Notes: generated by a model not told the origin, from the sequence alone. A stretch of 64,000 nt of DNA from Petrachloros mirabilis ULC683 (GCF_009939295.1 NZ_WVIC01000006.1:57600-121599), one strand, 5' to 3'. Shown: positions 29,005 to 39,005, numbered from the stretch's first letter. Program-made: numbers and translations.

Positions 29005-31479
29005 ATGGAAAATATGAATAGAAATAGCACGGTGACTCTCACCAGGGACGCAGAGATGGCATTTGTGCTGCCCTTTGAGCAAATTGGCATAGATGATGTT
29101 GGGTTGGTGGGGGGCAAAAATGCTTCTCTGGGTGAGATGATTCAACGCCTTGAGGTGCAAGGGGTCAAGGTGCCAACGGGGTTTGCCACGACGGCCTATG
29201 CCTATCGCCATTTTATTGAAACGGCGGGGCTAGAGGCTCAGTTACAGCAGCTTTTTGCAGATCTAGATGTGGAGGATGTCCATAACCTCATGGCCCATGG
29301 ACAGCAGGCTCGGGTCTTGATGCTGCAAACCGCTTTTCCGAGAGAATTGGCAGCTGCGATCGCAGCTGCCTATGAACAGCTTTGCGATCAGTATGGCTCC
29401 GACACCGATGTCGCCGTGCGCTCCAGTGCCACCGCTGAAGACCTGCCTGATGCCAGCTTTGCTGGCCAACAAGAAACCTACCTCAACGTCCATGGCCTCA
29501 GCAACGTCCTAGAGGCTTGCCATAAGTGCTTTGCCTCCATCTTCACCGACCGCGCCATCTCCTATCGCCAGCGCAAAGGCTTTGACCACTTAAATGTAGC
29601 GCTTTCGGTGGGCATCCAAAAAATGGTGCGCTCCGATCTAGCAGCCTCCGGGGTCATGTTTTCCATCGACACCGAAACCGGTTTTAGAGATGCCGCCCTG
29701 ATTACCGCTGCCTATGGGTTAGGCGAAAACATCGTCCAAGGAGCCGTCAACCCCGATGAATACCGCGTCTTTAAGCCCACCCTCCAACAAGGATTCCGTC
29801 CCATTCTATCCAAGACCCCCGGCAGCAAAGAGATCAAAATGATCTACGACATAGGCGGCTCCAAGTTGACCAAAAACGTCCCCGTTGACCCCGCCGATCG
29901 CCAAAAATTTGTGCTCCAAGACGAGGAAATTCTGGAACTAGCTCGCTGGGCCTGCATCATTGAAAACCACTACTCTGGGGTTCGAGGCACCTATACCCCC
30001 ATGGACATTGAGTGGGCCAAAGATGGGAACACCGGGGAATTATTCATTGTCCAGGCTCGTCCCGAAACCGTCCAGTCCCAAAAGTCCCAGAGCGTCCTGC
30101 GCACCTACCGACTGCAAAGCCCACCGCCACCGTCTCTGGTCACCGGGCGGGCTGTGGGTGAAATGATTGGCCAAGGAAGCGCTCGGGTCATTTTAGATGT
30201 GAACCAAATTCATCTCTTTCAGCCTGGAGAAGTGCTGGTGACCACCCGCACCAACCCCGACTGGGAGCCAATCATGAAAAAGGCCAGCGCCATTGTCACC
30301 GATCAAGGGGGACGCACCTGCCACGCAGCCATCATTGCCCGAGAAATGGGCATCCCCGCCATTGTGGGATGTGACCTCGCCACGCACCGACTCAAGACTG
30401 GCCAAAACCTCACCATTTCCTGTGCCGAAGGCGAAGATGGCCAAGTCTACGAGGGCTTGTTGCCCTTCGAAGTTGAAGAAGTTCAGCTTCAAACTCTCCC
30501 CCGCACCCGCACCAAAATTTTCATGAATGTGGGCAACCCCCAGGAAGCCCTGAGCCTCTCAGCCATTCCCAACGACGGCGTGGGGTTAGCGCGCCTGGAG
30601 TTCACCATTGCCAATCAAATTCAGGCTCATCCCCTTGCCCTGCTACATTTTGATCAACTTGAAGACGAACTGGCCAAGTATAAAATTGCCGAACTCACGG
30701 CTCAGTACCCCAACAAACCCCAGTTCTTTGTGGATCGACTAGCTCAGGGGGTGGGCACCATTGCCGCGGCCTTCTATCCCAAGCCCGTGATTGTGCGCAT
30801 GTCAGACTTTAAGAGCAACGAATACGCCAGCCTTTGGGGAGGTCGTCAGTTTGAACCGCAAGAAGAAAACCCCATGATTGGCTGGCGTGGGGCTTCTCGC
30901 TACTATGACGAGCGCTACCAAGCAGGGTTTGCCCTCGAATGCAAAGCCATGAAAAAAGTGCGCGACGATATGGGCTTAACCAACGTGATTTTGATGATCC
31001 CCTTCTGTCGCACCCCCGATGAAGGTCGCCGGGTGTTAGAGGCCATGGCTCAAAATGGTCTGGTTCGGGGTGAAAATGGACTTAATGTCTATGTTATGTG
31101 TGAACTTCCCAGTAATGTAGTGTTAGCCGATGCCTTCTGTGAAGTCTTTGATGGCTTCTCCATTGGCTCTAATGACTTGACTCAGTTAACCCTGGGATTG
31201 GATCGAGATTCGGCACTCGTGTCTCATCTGTTTGATGAGCGCAACGAAGCTGTGAAGCGATTGGTCGCTCAAGTGATTGCCACTGCCAAGGGCAATGGCC
31301 GCAAGATCGGTATTTGTGGTCAAGCCCCTAGTGACTACCCTGAGTTTGCGCAGTTTTTGGTTGAGCAAGGGATTGACTCTATCAGCCTCAATCCAGATTC
31401 TGTGGTTAAGACCTTACTTCAAGTTGCCAAAGTCGAAGGGCTCGATAGTTCGCTGACGCCATCAGCAATCACACTATAA
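29005..31479 (+). CDS. ppsA: Phosphoenolpyruvate synthase
   Basis: PpsA makes PEP from pyruvate and ATP for gluconeogenesis. The 824-residue protein is complete: GGKNASLGEM, the ATP-grasp core VRSSATAEDLPDASFAGQQE, the phosphohistidine segment GGRTCHAAIIAREM (His440) and the C-terminal barrel with EYASLWGG, NPMIGWRGASRY, GSNDLTQLTLGLDRDS and GICGQAPSDYPEF. The start may be ATG 29005, or ATG 29056 with AGGG upstream (MAFVLPFEQIGIDD), which would leave more room for a promoter before the divergent speB gene. It is followed 20 nt later by a UspA-type gene. Confidence 0.97.
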   Translation: MENMNRNSTVTLTRDAEMAFVLPFEQIGIDDVGLVGGKNASLGEMIQRLEVQGVKVPTGFATTAYAYRHFIETAGLEAQLQQLFADLDVEDVHNLMAHGQQARVLMLQTAFPRELAAAIAAAYEQLCDQYGSDTDVAVRSSATAEDLPDASFAGQQETYLNVHGLSNVLEACHKCFASIFTDRAISYRQRKGFDHLNVALSVGIQKMVRSDLAASGVMFSIDTETGFRDAALITAAYGLGENIVQGAVNPDEYRVFKPTLQQGFRPILSKTPGSKEIKMIYDIGGSKLTKNVPVDPADRQKFVLQDEEILELARWACIIENHYSGVRGTYTPMDIEWAKDGNTGELFIVQARPETVQSQKSQSVLRTYRLQSPPPPSLVTGRAVGEMIGQGSARVILDVNQIHLFQPGEVLVTTRTNPDWEPIMKKASAIVTDQGGRTCHAAIIAREMGIPAIVGCDLATHRLKTGQNLTISCAEGEDGQVYEGLLPFEVEEVQLQTLPRTRTKIFMNVGNPQEALSLSAIPNDGVGLARLEFTIANQIQAHPLALLHFDQLEDELAKYKIAELTAQYPNKPQFFVDRLAQGVGTIAAAFYPKPVIVRMSDFKSNEYASLWGGRQFEPQEENPMIGWRGASRYYDERYQAGFALECKAMKKVRDDMGLTNVILMIPFCRTPDEGRRVLEAMAQNGLVRGENGLNVYVMCELPSNVVLADAFCEVFDGFSIGSNDLTQLTLGLDRDSALVSHLFDERNEAVKRLVAQVIATAKGNGRKIGICGQAPSDYPEFAQFLVEQGIDSISLNPDSVVKTLLQVAKVEGLDSSLTPSAITL

Positions 31480-31499
31480 GCAGTCGAAAAAGGATGGGT

Positions 31500-31985
31500 A
31501 TGTTTCACAAAATTCTGGTTGGGGTTGAAGACTTAGAGACAGGCCGTGCCATGTTTGATGCTGCCCTCAGTCTGGCGAAAAGCCTCAAGTCACAGTTGAT
31601 GATTGCTCGGGTACTGTCACCGCTCAAAGACTATTATACGACGCCTGGTATGCCCGTTTCTCGGGGCATCTATCCGACCCTCAGTGATGAACTTCTTGAA
31701 GCCTACATGAAACAATGGCAGGCTCACGAAAAGGAGGGGATGGATCTATTGCAAGCTCTGGCTGGTGAAGCCAATGCGGCTGGGGTAGAGGCAGAGTTCA
31801 CCCAAAACTTTGGGGATGCTGGCCGAACCCTGTGTGAGGTAGCCCGAGCTTGGGATGCAGATTTAATCGTGGTGGGACGACGGGGGCGAACGGGGATTAG
31901 CGAGTTGATTTTGGGCAGCGTCAGTAATTATGTTCTCCATCATGCCCCCTGTGCTGTCCTTACGGTTCAGGGTATGGATACTTGA
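31500..31985 (+). CDS. Universal stress protein (UspA family)
   Basis: The 161-residue single-domain Usp protein begins FHKILVGVEDLETGRAMFD. It carries the ATP-binding signature GRRGRTGISELILGSVSNYV near the C-terminus, so it belongs to the nucleotide-binding class. I use ATG 31500, which has AAAGGA five nt upstream, rather than ATG 31494. The 20-nt gap after ppsA suggests a joint transcript. The specific stress role is unknown. Confidence 0.92.
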   Translation: MFHKILVGVEDLETGRAMFDAALSLAKSLKSQLMIARVLSPLKDYYTTPGMPVSRGIYPTLSDELLEAYMKQWQAHEKEGMDLLQALAGEANAAGVEAEFTQNFGDAGRTLCEVARAWDADLIVVGRRGRTGISELILGSVSNYVLHHAPCAVLTVQGMDT

Positions 31986-32028
31986 TCCTTTGAAAAGAGT
32001 AAGCTAGGGGTTGCGCTTGGAAGTCAAG

Positions 32029-33738
32029 ATGGCTAACCCTTTTCTTTCTGTCCTTGCGGCCTATAGCCGTATTGCCAAACATCGTTTGATTCGCCAGACC
32101 CGTCAGGTCGAGGCGGCACAGGCGCGGTTTTTGCTGACGCTGCTGCGCCACCACCAGGGGACTGAGGTGGGGCAACGGTTTCACTTGGAAGAAATTTGTT
32201 CTGTAGAGCAGTTCCGCGATCGCATCCCCATTTTGCCCTACAGCTTTTATGAACCCTACGCCCAGCGCATTGCTCGGGGCGAAACCAATGTACTCTGTCC
32301 TGACCCGGTGCGGTACATGAGTTGGACGAGTGGCTCCACCGGCAAGCAGAAAATTGTCCCCGTGACCCAGCGCTTTCAGGCATCTTTGGCCAAGTCTAAT
32401 GTCGCCAGCATGGGCTTTTTGCTCTCAGCGCTCCAGTCCTATGCCCCCCACGTCTCGGATGGACAACCCTTCGGGCAATTGCTGTCTGCCAATTCGGTGC
32501 AGGTGCAGGGCTACACCGAAGCTGGGATTCCTTTCGGCCCGGTAACGGTGGGCAGCTTGCGCATGGGCAAGCAGTTCTACAGCCAGGTGATTGCCCACCC
32601 CTACCAAACTCTAACCCTTGGGGACAGTCTGGCTCGCCACTATGTGGGACTGTTGTTTGCCTTGAGAACCCCACATTTGCGGGGGATGGCGGCCAACTTT
32701 CCCATGCTAATTTTGCGTATTTGTGACTATTTAGCCACCTATTCAGAGTCCTTGATTGCCGATTTGGCTCAGGGCACCCTAGCCTCTTGGCTCCAGATTG
32801 AACCAGGGTTACGCGCCTGGTTGGAGCGTCGCTGTCGTCCCTTTCCCCAGCGAGCTGCCCAGCTTCAGGCCATTGTCAAGGCGGAGGGCCGCTTGACCCC
32901 CAAAACGGCCTGGCCAGATTTTTCCTATGTGCTCACGGCGCGGGGGGGCACCTCAGACTTTTACTTTCAAAACTTTCCTGAGTTTTTTGGCGATGCCCCC
33001 ATTTTTGGGGGAGTCTATGGGGCAGCGGAGGCCACTTTCGGGGTCTATGCTGATGTCAATGCAGATGGCAGCATTTTGGCCTTAGAGTCGGGCTTTTATG
33101 AGTTTGTGCCCTCAGATCAGTGGGCAGTGGAGCAGCCCCGGACGCTAATGCCCTCAGAGGTGCAGGTAGGGCAGCGCTACCGCATTCTGGTCACCAGTTA
33201 TAGCGGCTTTTATCGCTACGACATTGGGGATGTGGTGGAAGTGGTTGGCTTCTATGAGCAGGCTCCGCTGATTGTATTTCGCCATCGTCAGGGCGGATTT
33301 ATATCCTCTACCACAGAAAAAACGACTGAATTTCATGTGACCCAGGTGATGCAGCAGTTGCAGGCAGCCTTCCAACTGCGCCTGGATGACTTTTGTGTGA
33401 CTCTATCTGCTGATGTCATTCCGGCGGCGTACCTGGTCAATATCGAGCTTGGGGCAGGCCACACCCTTGCCAACCCTGAGGACTTTTTAGCCAAGTTTGA
33501 TCACCTCCTCAGTGAAGTCAATCATCCCTACGGGGCTGCCCGCCGCGATCAAATCCCGTCGCCACGCCTGCGGCTTTTGGCACCGGGTAGCTTTACCACC
33601 GTGCGCCAGCGCCAGGTGGCTAAGGGCATGTCCGATTCCCAGCTCAAGTTCCCCCACATCAGCGAAGACCGCCACTTTCTGGATGGGTTGGCTCTGGAAC
33701 AGGAGTTTCGGTTGGCCGCTGAGGGGGGTGCAGCATAA
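32029..33738 (+). CDS. GH3-family acyl-adenylate/amido synthetase-like protein
   Basis: The 569-residue protein belongs to the GH3 superfamily, which is related to acyl-adenylating enzymes that conjugate amino acids to carboxylic acids in plants; bacterial substrates are mostly unknown. The adenylation motifs are WTSGSTGKQKIVPVT (P-loop-like), GGVYGAAEATFGVYAD and YRYDIGDVVEVVGF. ATG 32029 is the conserved start (MANPFLSVLAAYSRIAKHRL). It lies 43 nt after the usp gene. Its 3' end overlaps the convergent MFS gene by 80 nt. Confidence 0.9.
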   Translation: MANPFLSVLAAYSRIAKHRLIRQTRQVEAAQARFLLTLLRHHQGTEVGQRFHLEEICSVEQFRDRIPILPYSFYEPYAQRIARGETNVLCPDPVRYMSWTSGSTGKQKIVPVTQRFQASLAKSNVASMGFLLSALQSYAPHVSDGQPFGQLLSANSVQVQGYTEAGIPFGPVTVGSLRMGKQFYSQVIAHPYQTLTLGDSLARHYVGLLFALRTPHLRGMAANFPMLILRICDYLATYSESLIADLAQGTLASWLQIEPGLRAWLERRCRPFPQRAAQLQAIVKAEGRLTPKTAWPDFSYVLTARGGTSDFYFQNFPEFFGDAPIFGGVYGAAEATFGVYADVNADGSILALESGFYEFVPSDQWAVEQPRTLMPSEVQVGQRYRILVTSYSGFYRYDIGDVVEVVGFYEQAPLIVFRHRQGGFISSTTEKTTEFHVTQVMQQLQAAFQLRLDDFCVTLSADVIPAAYLVNIELGAGHTLANPEDFLAKFDHLLSEVNHPYGAARRDQIPSPRLRLLAPGSFTTVRQRQVAKGMSDSQLKFPHISEDRHFLDGLALEQEFRLAAEGGAA

Positions 33739-34870
33739 ACAGCAAGCCTGTGATCAAGGAGGCGGCTGCGATCGCATAAAACACTCCGCTAATATCTGCC
33801 CAAGCCAAAATACGTCCCAAAATCAAGGGCGAAATAAACTGACCCAAGAAACCAGCCCCAATGCCAGTGGCCAATACACTAGATTGCAAGCTGTCGGGGG
33901 TAAAAGTGGCTAAGCCGTTGTAGAAGCTGGGGGTAACCAAGCCAAAGGCCGCACCAAACAGGGTGGCGATTAAGATCACAACCCCAGTCTGAGTCAGGGA
34001 GGGAACAAAAACCAGCAGCACTGCCATGACGCCCAGCCCCAGCGGAATCACTCGCAGAATGCCTAAGCGGCTGGTCAACCAGCGGAGCGCCAGCACAGAG
34101 CTCAGGGCGGAGCCAATGGCCATACAGGCTAGGACAATGCCATTGAAGCCAGTGTCGGTATTGAGGGTGGCCTGGGCATAGATGGGCAAGTAGACCACCA
34201 TGCCAAACACAATGGCAGAGTCAATCACCAGGCTGATGAGCAACTGCACAATGGTGGGGTGGCGAAAGAGGGTGCTGAGTTTCATGGGGGTGGCAATGGC
34301 CTCGCCTTCATGCTCTGGTTGACCCTGTTGTCGCTGAAAGACGATGAAGGCTCCGATGGCAATCGGAATGCCCAACCCATAGGTCGCAAAGGCCAGACGC
34401 CAATAAAATACGCCCAGTCCTCCGGCAATGAGGGGATAGACGATATTTGCCAGGGTCAGCGCCACGGAAGCATAGGCAATGGCCTGGGTGCGAGCATCGG
34501 CTCGGTACATGCGGGTGAGAAGCCCTAGGCTGCCTGCGGCAATGCCACTGGTGGCAATGCCCATCAGTCCCCGAGTGAGCAGTAGGGTGCCAAAGTCAGG
34601 CATAAAGGCCCCAGCAACCCCCACCAAGCTGTAGGCGACCAAAGATAAAATCAACAGCCGCAACTGCCCCAGACGGTCAGCCAGTACCCCTAGCACTGGG
34701 CTACAGATGGCCATGGTCAGGTAGTGGGCGCTGACCAAGGTGCCCGCCCAACCTTCATCGAGAGGCAGATTTTCAATAATGGCAGGCAGAATCGGAGCCA
34801 GCACCGCCCCGGTCATGACCGTGAGTGACCCAGAGGCCAATAAAATCAACAACTTAGAATCTCGCCACAT
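33659..34870 (-). CDS. MFS transporter
   Basis: The 403-residue protein has about 12 membrane segments. The first loop carries the MFS motif GVLADRLGQLRLL, followed by FGTLLLTRGLMGIATSG, and a charged central loop (FQRQQGQPEHEGEAI) separates the two halves. It resembles drug or sugar-efflux type MFS carriers such as those next to regulators, but no substrate can be given. The tail is Pro- and Glu-rich (RPTETPVPEPTHPE) and overlaps the end of the GH3 gene in antisense. The start is at ATG 34870 (MWRDSKLLILLASGS). Confidence 0.9.
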   Translation of the reverse strand: MWRDSKLLILLASGSLTVMTGAVLAPILPAIIENLPLDEGWAGTLVSAHYLTMAICSPVLGVLADRLGQLRLLILSLVAYSLVGVAGAFMPDFGTLLLTRGLMGIATSGIAAGSLGLLTRMYRADARTQAIAYASVALTLANIVYPLIAGGLGVFYWRLAFATYGLGIPIAIGAFIVFQRQQGQPEHEGEAIATPMKLSTLFRHPTIVQLLISLVIDSAIVFGMVVYLPIYAQATLNTDTGFNGIVLACMAIGSALSSVLALRWLTSRLGILRVIPLGLGVMAVLLVFVPSLTQTGVVILIATLFGAAFGLVTPSFYNGLATFTPDSLQSSVLATGIGAGFLGQFISPLILGRILAWADISGVFYAIAAASLITGLLFMLHPPQRPTETPVPEPTHPESGGLR

Positions 34871-34957
34871 GGGAACCTGCGATAGTCGGTGACTGGCCTA
34901 TGGCCATCGCACCTAAAGCAGATTAACCATAAAGCAACCGGGGACACTCTGCAATTT

Positions 34958-37267
34958 TTAGAGTGCCTGTCGACGCAAGTCTAAGGTGAGGGGATATTCC
35001 GGACTGGAAATTACCGGTGGTAGGTTTCTCTGGTGAGGATCTGGCGGTGGCTCGACCCTAAAGCGTTCCTGGATCCGGGCGGCGGCCATCTCGGCTGTGC
35101 TTGGCAAATCTTGGTAATCTGTCCCGTCGGGGCGGGTGACATGGTAGCAGGCCGCCCCTAGGCATTGGCCGCTCCAGGTGTCGAACAGCTCAAACCAAAG
35201 GGGGCTGTGGGGGTCAATGGCAGGATGCAGCACTGAGGCCAACTGTCTGGCTCGAAAGCGAACGCCCCCCACATATTCCCCCGGAGTCCCCGTGGATTTC
35301 AGGGGAATGCGCTGACCATTGCACAACAGGCCATAGCGGGCAGCAAATTGATCGGTGTTGGCAGAGTGACCCATCGCTCCGCTCAGCTTTACTTGCAGGC
35401 GCTCCATAGAGCTATCGACGGCACGCGCTGTACTGCTACCTGTCACCTCTTCCCCTAAAACAGGCCAGGGTTCAATGGCATGGCGCAGCTCGAACTGCAC
35501 GGGAACGCCCACCTGTGGGTTTACTGTGAGGGTGCCAAAGCAGGGAAAGCGGAGGTCAAAGAAGGGCTGAAACCAGTTCGGGTCAAAGGCAAACCCTGCG
35601 GAGGCTAGATCTCGAAGGACGGCCTGAAGATCTTGCTCAATGTAGTGGGGCAGCAAAAAGCGGTCATGGAGGGTGGTGCCCCACCGAATCAGGGGATGGG
35701 TATAGGGCTGTTGCCAAAACCAGGCCACACAGGCCCGAATTAGCAACAGTTGTACTAGTCGTAGTTGGGCATGGGTGGGCATGGCAAAGGCACGAAACTC
35801 CAACAGCCCCAGGCGACCCCGGGGGTTTTCGACTGGGAACAGCTTGTCGATGCAGAGGGCGGCACGATGGGTATTGCCGGTGACATCAATCAGCAAGTTA
35901 CGCAATAGCCGATCCACCAGTTCTGGGAGGATCTCGGCCTGGGGTTGCAGGGTTTGAAAGGCTATCTCTAGTTCATAGAGGCTCTCATGGCGGGCTTCAT
36001 CAATGCGAGGAGCCTGGCTGGTGGCTCCCACAAACAGTCCTGAAAACAGATAGGTGAGGCTGGGGTGGTTTTGCCAGTAGGTGATCAGACTCCGGAGCAA
36101 ATCGGGACGACGCAGCAGGGGGCTATTCTCGACCGTGGTGCCGCCGATAGTAATGTGGGCACCGCCGCCCGTGCTCAGTCGCCGTCCATCCTTGGCGTAC
36201 TTTTCGGGGGTTAGGCCACACTTCTGGGCGGCGATATAGAGAACCTGGGTTTGGGTCACGAGGTCAGCCCAGGTGGCGACTGGGTGGATATTGACTTCAA
36301 TGACGCCGGGATCAGGGGTGATCTGAAAGCCTTGAATGCCCTGATTGCCGGGAGGGGTGTAGCCTTCAATGACGACGGGCTGCTGGCATTGCTCGGCGGT
36401 GGCTGCGATCGCACCCAACAAGTCCGCAAAACTACGCGCCCCCGTAAAGGGCGGCAAAAACACATGCAGGGTTCCCTGACGCACCTCAATGCCAAAGGCG
36501 ACCTGAATGGTATTGTCTGCACACCGGGCAGCGGTCGCTGGCGCAATGGCAGCCGCTGCCAAGGAGAATTCTTCCGGTTCTTCCACCCAGGTTTCCGGAT
36601 CTTCGACGGTATCGAGGGGCAATCGCAGCCCCATGGGAGAGGTGCCCTCAATGAGCTGGAGCTTGACTTTACCGTATCGACCGCCCGTTGTTTGCCAGTA
36701 GCAACTTTGCCATTCCGCCCCGATCGAGGTCACTACGGGCAGCAGCGGTAGCACATAGCCCGTGGCTTCTTCTGCACCCACTTCAAAGGCGGGCAAACTG
36801 TAATCGACACTCAGTCCCAGGCGCTCTAAGATGCCCACCATGAGCTGCTCTGCATCCGCAAGAGTCTGACCACAGTCTTTACCGTCGGGAGCCAATAGGT
36901 GGGGATGCGGCCACAGGGGTTGGCCATCGACGCGCCAAAAGCAGCCCAGTGCCCAGCGGGGCAGGGCTTCGCCAGGATACCATTTGCCCTGGCCGTAATG
37001 CCGTAGCCCCCCCTGGGGTGCAAAGTGTTCCTGGAGGGCATGGAGAAGCCCATCGGCCAACTGACGTTTATCTTCCCCCAGTGCCGCAATTTGCCACTGG
37101 GGCGAGTCAAAGTCTGATGCCGAGACAAAGGTGGGTTCCCCCCCCATCATCAGCCCCACACCTTGCGCCTGAAGTTGCTGTTCGACCTGGTCTCCCAATT
37201 CCAGCAGTGAGTGCCATTGTTTAGTATGCAGGGGGTGGGCTTGGTGGAGGTCAGCAGTCAGAACCAT
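34958..37267 (-). CDS. DUF2126 domain protein lacking the transglutaminase domain
   Basis: The 769-residue protein matches the DUF2126 region (COG4196) usually fused behind an N-terminal transglutaminase domain in proteins of about 1100 residues. Conserved stretches include LMMGGEPTFVSASDFDSPQW, GKWYPGEALPRWAL, EVNIHPVATWADL, STGGGAHITIGGTT and RLGLLEFRAFAMPTHAQL. The transglutaminase core (Cys-His-Asp) is absent and no such gene is next to it. The function is unknown; glutamate-ligase or peptide-ligase-like chemistry has been suggested for such families, but this is not shown here. No membrane segment or signal peptide is visible. Confidence 0.88.
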   Translation of the reverse strand: MVLTADLHQAHPLHTKQWHSLLELGDQVEQQLQAQGVGLMMGGEPTFVSASDFDSPQWQIAALGEDKRQLADGLLHALQEHFAPQGGLRHYGQGKWYPGEALPRWALGCFWRVDGQPLWPHPHLLAPDGKDCGQTLADAEQLMVGILERLGLSVDYSLPAFEVGAEEATGYVLPLLPVVTSIGAEWQSCYWQTTGGRYGKVKLQLIEGTSPMGLRLPLDTVEDPETWVEEPEEFSLAAAAIAPATAARCADNTIQVAFGIEVRQGTLHVFLPPFTGARSFADLLGAIAATAEQCQQPVVIEGYTPPGNQGIQGFQITPDPGVIEVNIHPVATWADLVTQTQVLYIAAQKCGLTPEKYAKDGRRLSTGGGAHITIGGTTVENSPLLRRPDLLRSLITYWQNHPSLTYLFSGLFVGATSQAPRIDEARHESLYELEIAFQTLQPQAEILPELVDRLLRNLLIDVTGNTHRAALCIDKLFPVENPRGRLGLLEFRAFAMPTHAQLRLVQLLLIRACVAWFWQQPYTHPLIRWGTTLHDRFLLPHYIEQDLQAVLRDLASAGFAFDPNWFQPFFDLRFPCFGTLTVNPQVGVPVQFELRHAIEPWPVLGEEVTGSSTARAVDSSMERLQVKLSGAMGHSANTDQFAARYGLLCNGQRIPLKSTGTPGEYVGGVRFRARQLASVLHPAIDPHSPLWFELFDTWSGQCLGAACYHVTRPDGTDYQDLPSTAEMAAARIQERFRVEPPPDPHQRNLPPVISSPEYPLTLDLRRQAL

Positions 37268-37295
37268 AGCCTCTTAATCCTTCGCAGTGATCATG

Positions 37296-37694
37296 TTAAG
37301 ACTCAGGGAGCGGAGCCAATTCCCCAATATGGTCTTCCCAGTTGGCTCCATCAAATTGTCGAATATCCAGTTGTTGGATCGTGTCTGACTCGATACAGCG
37401 CACATTGACGCTATAACCATCGGGATGCGATCGCGGCACATAAAACGACTTCACCCCACAGACAGAACAAAAATAATGCTGTGCCACCCCCGTATTAAAC
37501 GTGTAAGTGGTCAGCACCTCTTTGCCTTGTAATACCTTGAGCTGCGATCGCGGCACCATCAGGTGCCAGTAGCCGACCTTGCGGCACATAGAGCAATTAC
37601 ACTCCGTAGCCGACAACCGCGCAGGGGCTTGCACTTCAAACTGCACCCGGCCACAGTGGCAGCCGCCGCGATGGGTGATCAGTAATTCTGTCAT
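37296..37694 (-). CDS. GFA family (CENP-V/S-formylglutathione-like zinc) protein
   Basis: The 132-residue protein has the GFA zinc-binding cysteines in GGCHCGRVQFEV, CNCSMCRKVG and FCSVCGVKSFYVPRSHPDG. The family is named for glutathione-dependent formaldehyde activation, but most members have unknown substrates. I start at ATG 37694 (MTELLITHRGGCHCG), which has AAGGGCAG upstream; the alternative ATG 37742 would overlap the DUF192 stop as TAATG and adds 16 residues. Close packing with the DUF192 gene indicates one transcript. Confidence 0.87.
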   Translation of the reverse strand: MTELLITHRGGCHCGRVQFEVQAPARLSATECNCSMCRKVGYWHLMVPRSQLKVLQGKEVLTTYTFNTGVAQHYFCSVCGVKSFYVPRSHPDGYSVNVRCIESDTIQQLDIRQFDGANWEDHIGELAPLPES

Positions 37695-37741
37695 CTGCCC
37701 TTCATAGGCATGGGGATGCTTGCCCCTGCTATCTCCTTTCA

Positions 37742-38323
37742 TTATTCATCTGCGATCGCAGGTGTACTTGAATTGAAGGAATTTTCTAAGAATTGCACCA
37801 TCAGAGTCTCACCCACGGCCAGATCCAGCTCAGCCGCACGCCCCCCCCGCAGTTCAATCACCTGATCCACCAATTCGGATGGACCATAGGTGGGGCAAAC
37901 CGGCTGGCGACAGGGGGGCACATTGGCTGCGATCGCCACAATCCGGCCTTCGCGCAGAAACACCATATCCAAAGGAATTTTTACATTTCTCATCCAAAAA
38001 TTGACCGATTGCGGTGGATCAAAAGGAAACAACATCCCCCGATCATCTGCCAAATCCGCTCGAAACATCAAACCCATAGCCTGCTCCTCTTGAGTTCGAG
38101 CAACCTCAAGCTCAATAGCTGTCTGGGGTAATTTCACAATGGCACTCACCGGCAAAGATTGTCCAGATTCAGAAGCAGCAGAACTAGCTTGAGCCGTTGG
38201 GGTGGGAGACAGCGTTTGAGAAGGAGCCTCACATCCCAGCACCCCCAGCCCCAGGCACACCCCCCAAAACAGCCTCCACCTCACCCAACTTCCAGGGCTA
38301 TCCTTAGGCTTCCCGCAAAACAT
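37742..38323 (-). CDS. DUF192 family lipoprotein
   Basis: The 193-residue protein starts at ATG 38323 with a lipoprotein signal (LFWGVCLGLGVLGCEAPSQ, lipobox ending at Cys) and a Ser/Thr/Pro-rich linker. The DUF192 domain follows: LEVARTQEEQAMGLMFR, DRGMLFPFDPPQSVNFWMRN, IPLDMVFLREGRIVAIA and GGRAAELDLAVGETL. The function is unknown; members are common exported proteins. The first 20 nt overlap the response-regulator gene upstream, and its stop abuts the GFA gene, so the three genes appear to be an operon. Confidence 0.9.
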   Translation of the reverse strand: MFCGKPKDSPGSWVRWRLFWGVCLGLGVLGCEAPSQTLSPTPTAQASSAASESGQSLPVSAIVKLPQTAIELEVARTQEEQAMGLMFRADLADDRGMLFPFDPPQSVNFWMRNVKIPLDMVFLREGRIVAIAANVPPCRQPVCPTYGPSELVDQVIELRGGRAAELDLAVGETLMVQFLENSFNSSTPAIADE

Positions 38324-39005
38324 ATCCAACCCCTCGAACCGTATGAATTAATCGTTTTTCACCCTCAGACTCTAACTTCAGACGCAAATAGCGAATGTAA
38401 ACTTCAATGACATTAGACTCACCCAAAAAATCATAGCCCCAGACATTCTCTAAGATTTGCTCACGACTGAGCACCTCACGGGGATGCTCCATGAGATATC
38501 GCAACAACTCAAACTCCTTCATGGTCAAATCAACCAAGCGACCACTTCGAGCAGCACTGCGCACTGATAAATCCAGGGACAAATTTTCAAACCGCAGCAC
38601 ATTGGCCTCAAGGGTTGGATCACACTGTAAATAAAGACGAACTCGCTGCAAAAAAAGTTCACCCTGGTATGGCTTCAGAATATAGTCATCTGCCCCCGCC
38701 TCTAGACAGTCCACCCGATCCTGAACCCGTTCTTGGCTCAGAAGCAAGAGCAACGGCACGCGCACCCCAAGCCTCCGTAACTCACGGCACAACCTGAATC
38801 CCGAATCCCGTCCCAAGTCCGCATCAATCACGATAAGTGCTGGCTGAACAGCCACCACCTCCTCCAAGGCAGTGATTCGACTTGACGCAGAGCACACCGC
38901 AAAATCGTAAGTCGCTAAATCCTCAGTGATCTGCTGAGTCAGGGAAGCATCAGTCTGTACCAAAAGCACACAGCCCTTCAAGTCAGGGTATAGCGGAGCA
39001 TTCAT
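38304..39005 (-). CDS. OmpR-family response regulator, NblR-like
   Basis: The 233-residue regulator has a receiver domain and a C-terminal winged helix (DLTMKEFELLRYLMEHPREV, LSREQILENVWGYDF, EVYIRYLRLKLE, IHTVRGVGYVLRE). The likely phosphoacceptor is Asp61 (IVIDADLGRDSG). The usual N-terminal acidic pair is poor (LLVQTDASL), so the receiver is atypical, as in NblR, which controls phycobilisome breakdown under nutrient stress. The NblR assignment rests on my recall of the sequence pattern and is tentative. No sensor kinase is nearby. It is the first gene of the run with DUF192 and GFA. Confidence 0.82.
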   Translation of the reverse strand: MNAPLYPDLKGCVLLVQTDASLTQQITEDLATYDFAVCSASSRITALEEVVAVQPALIVIDADLGRDSGFRLCRELRRLGVRVPLLLLLSQERVQDRVDCLEAGADDYILKPYQGELFLQRVRLYLQCDPTLEANVLRFENLSLDLSVRSAARSGRLVDLTMKEFELLRYLMEHPREVLSREQILENVWGYDFLGESNVIEVYIRYLRLKLESEGEKRLIHTVRGVGYVLREA

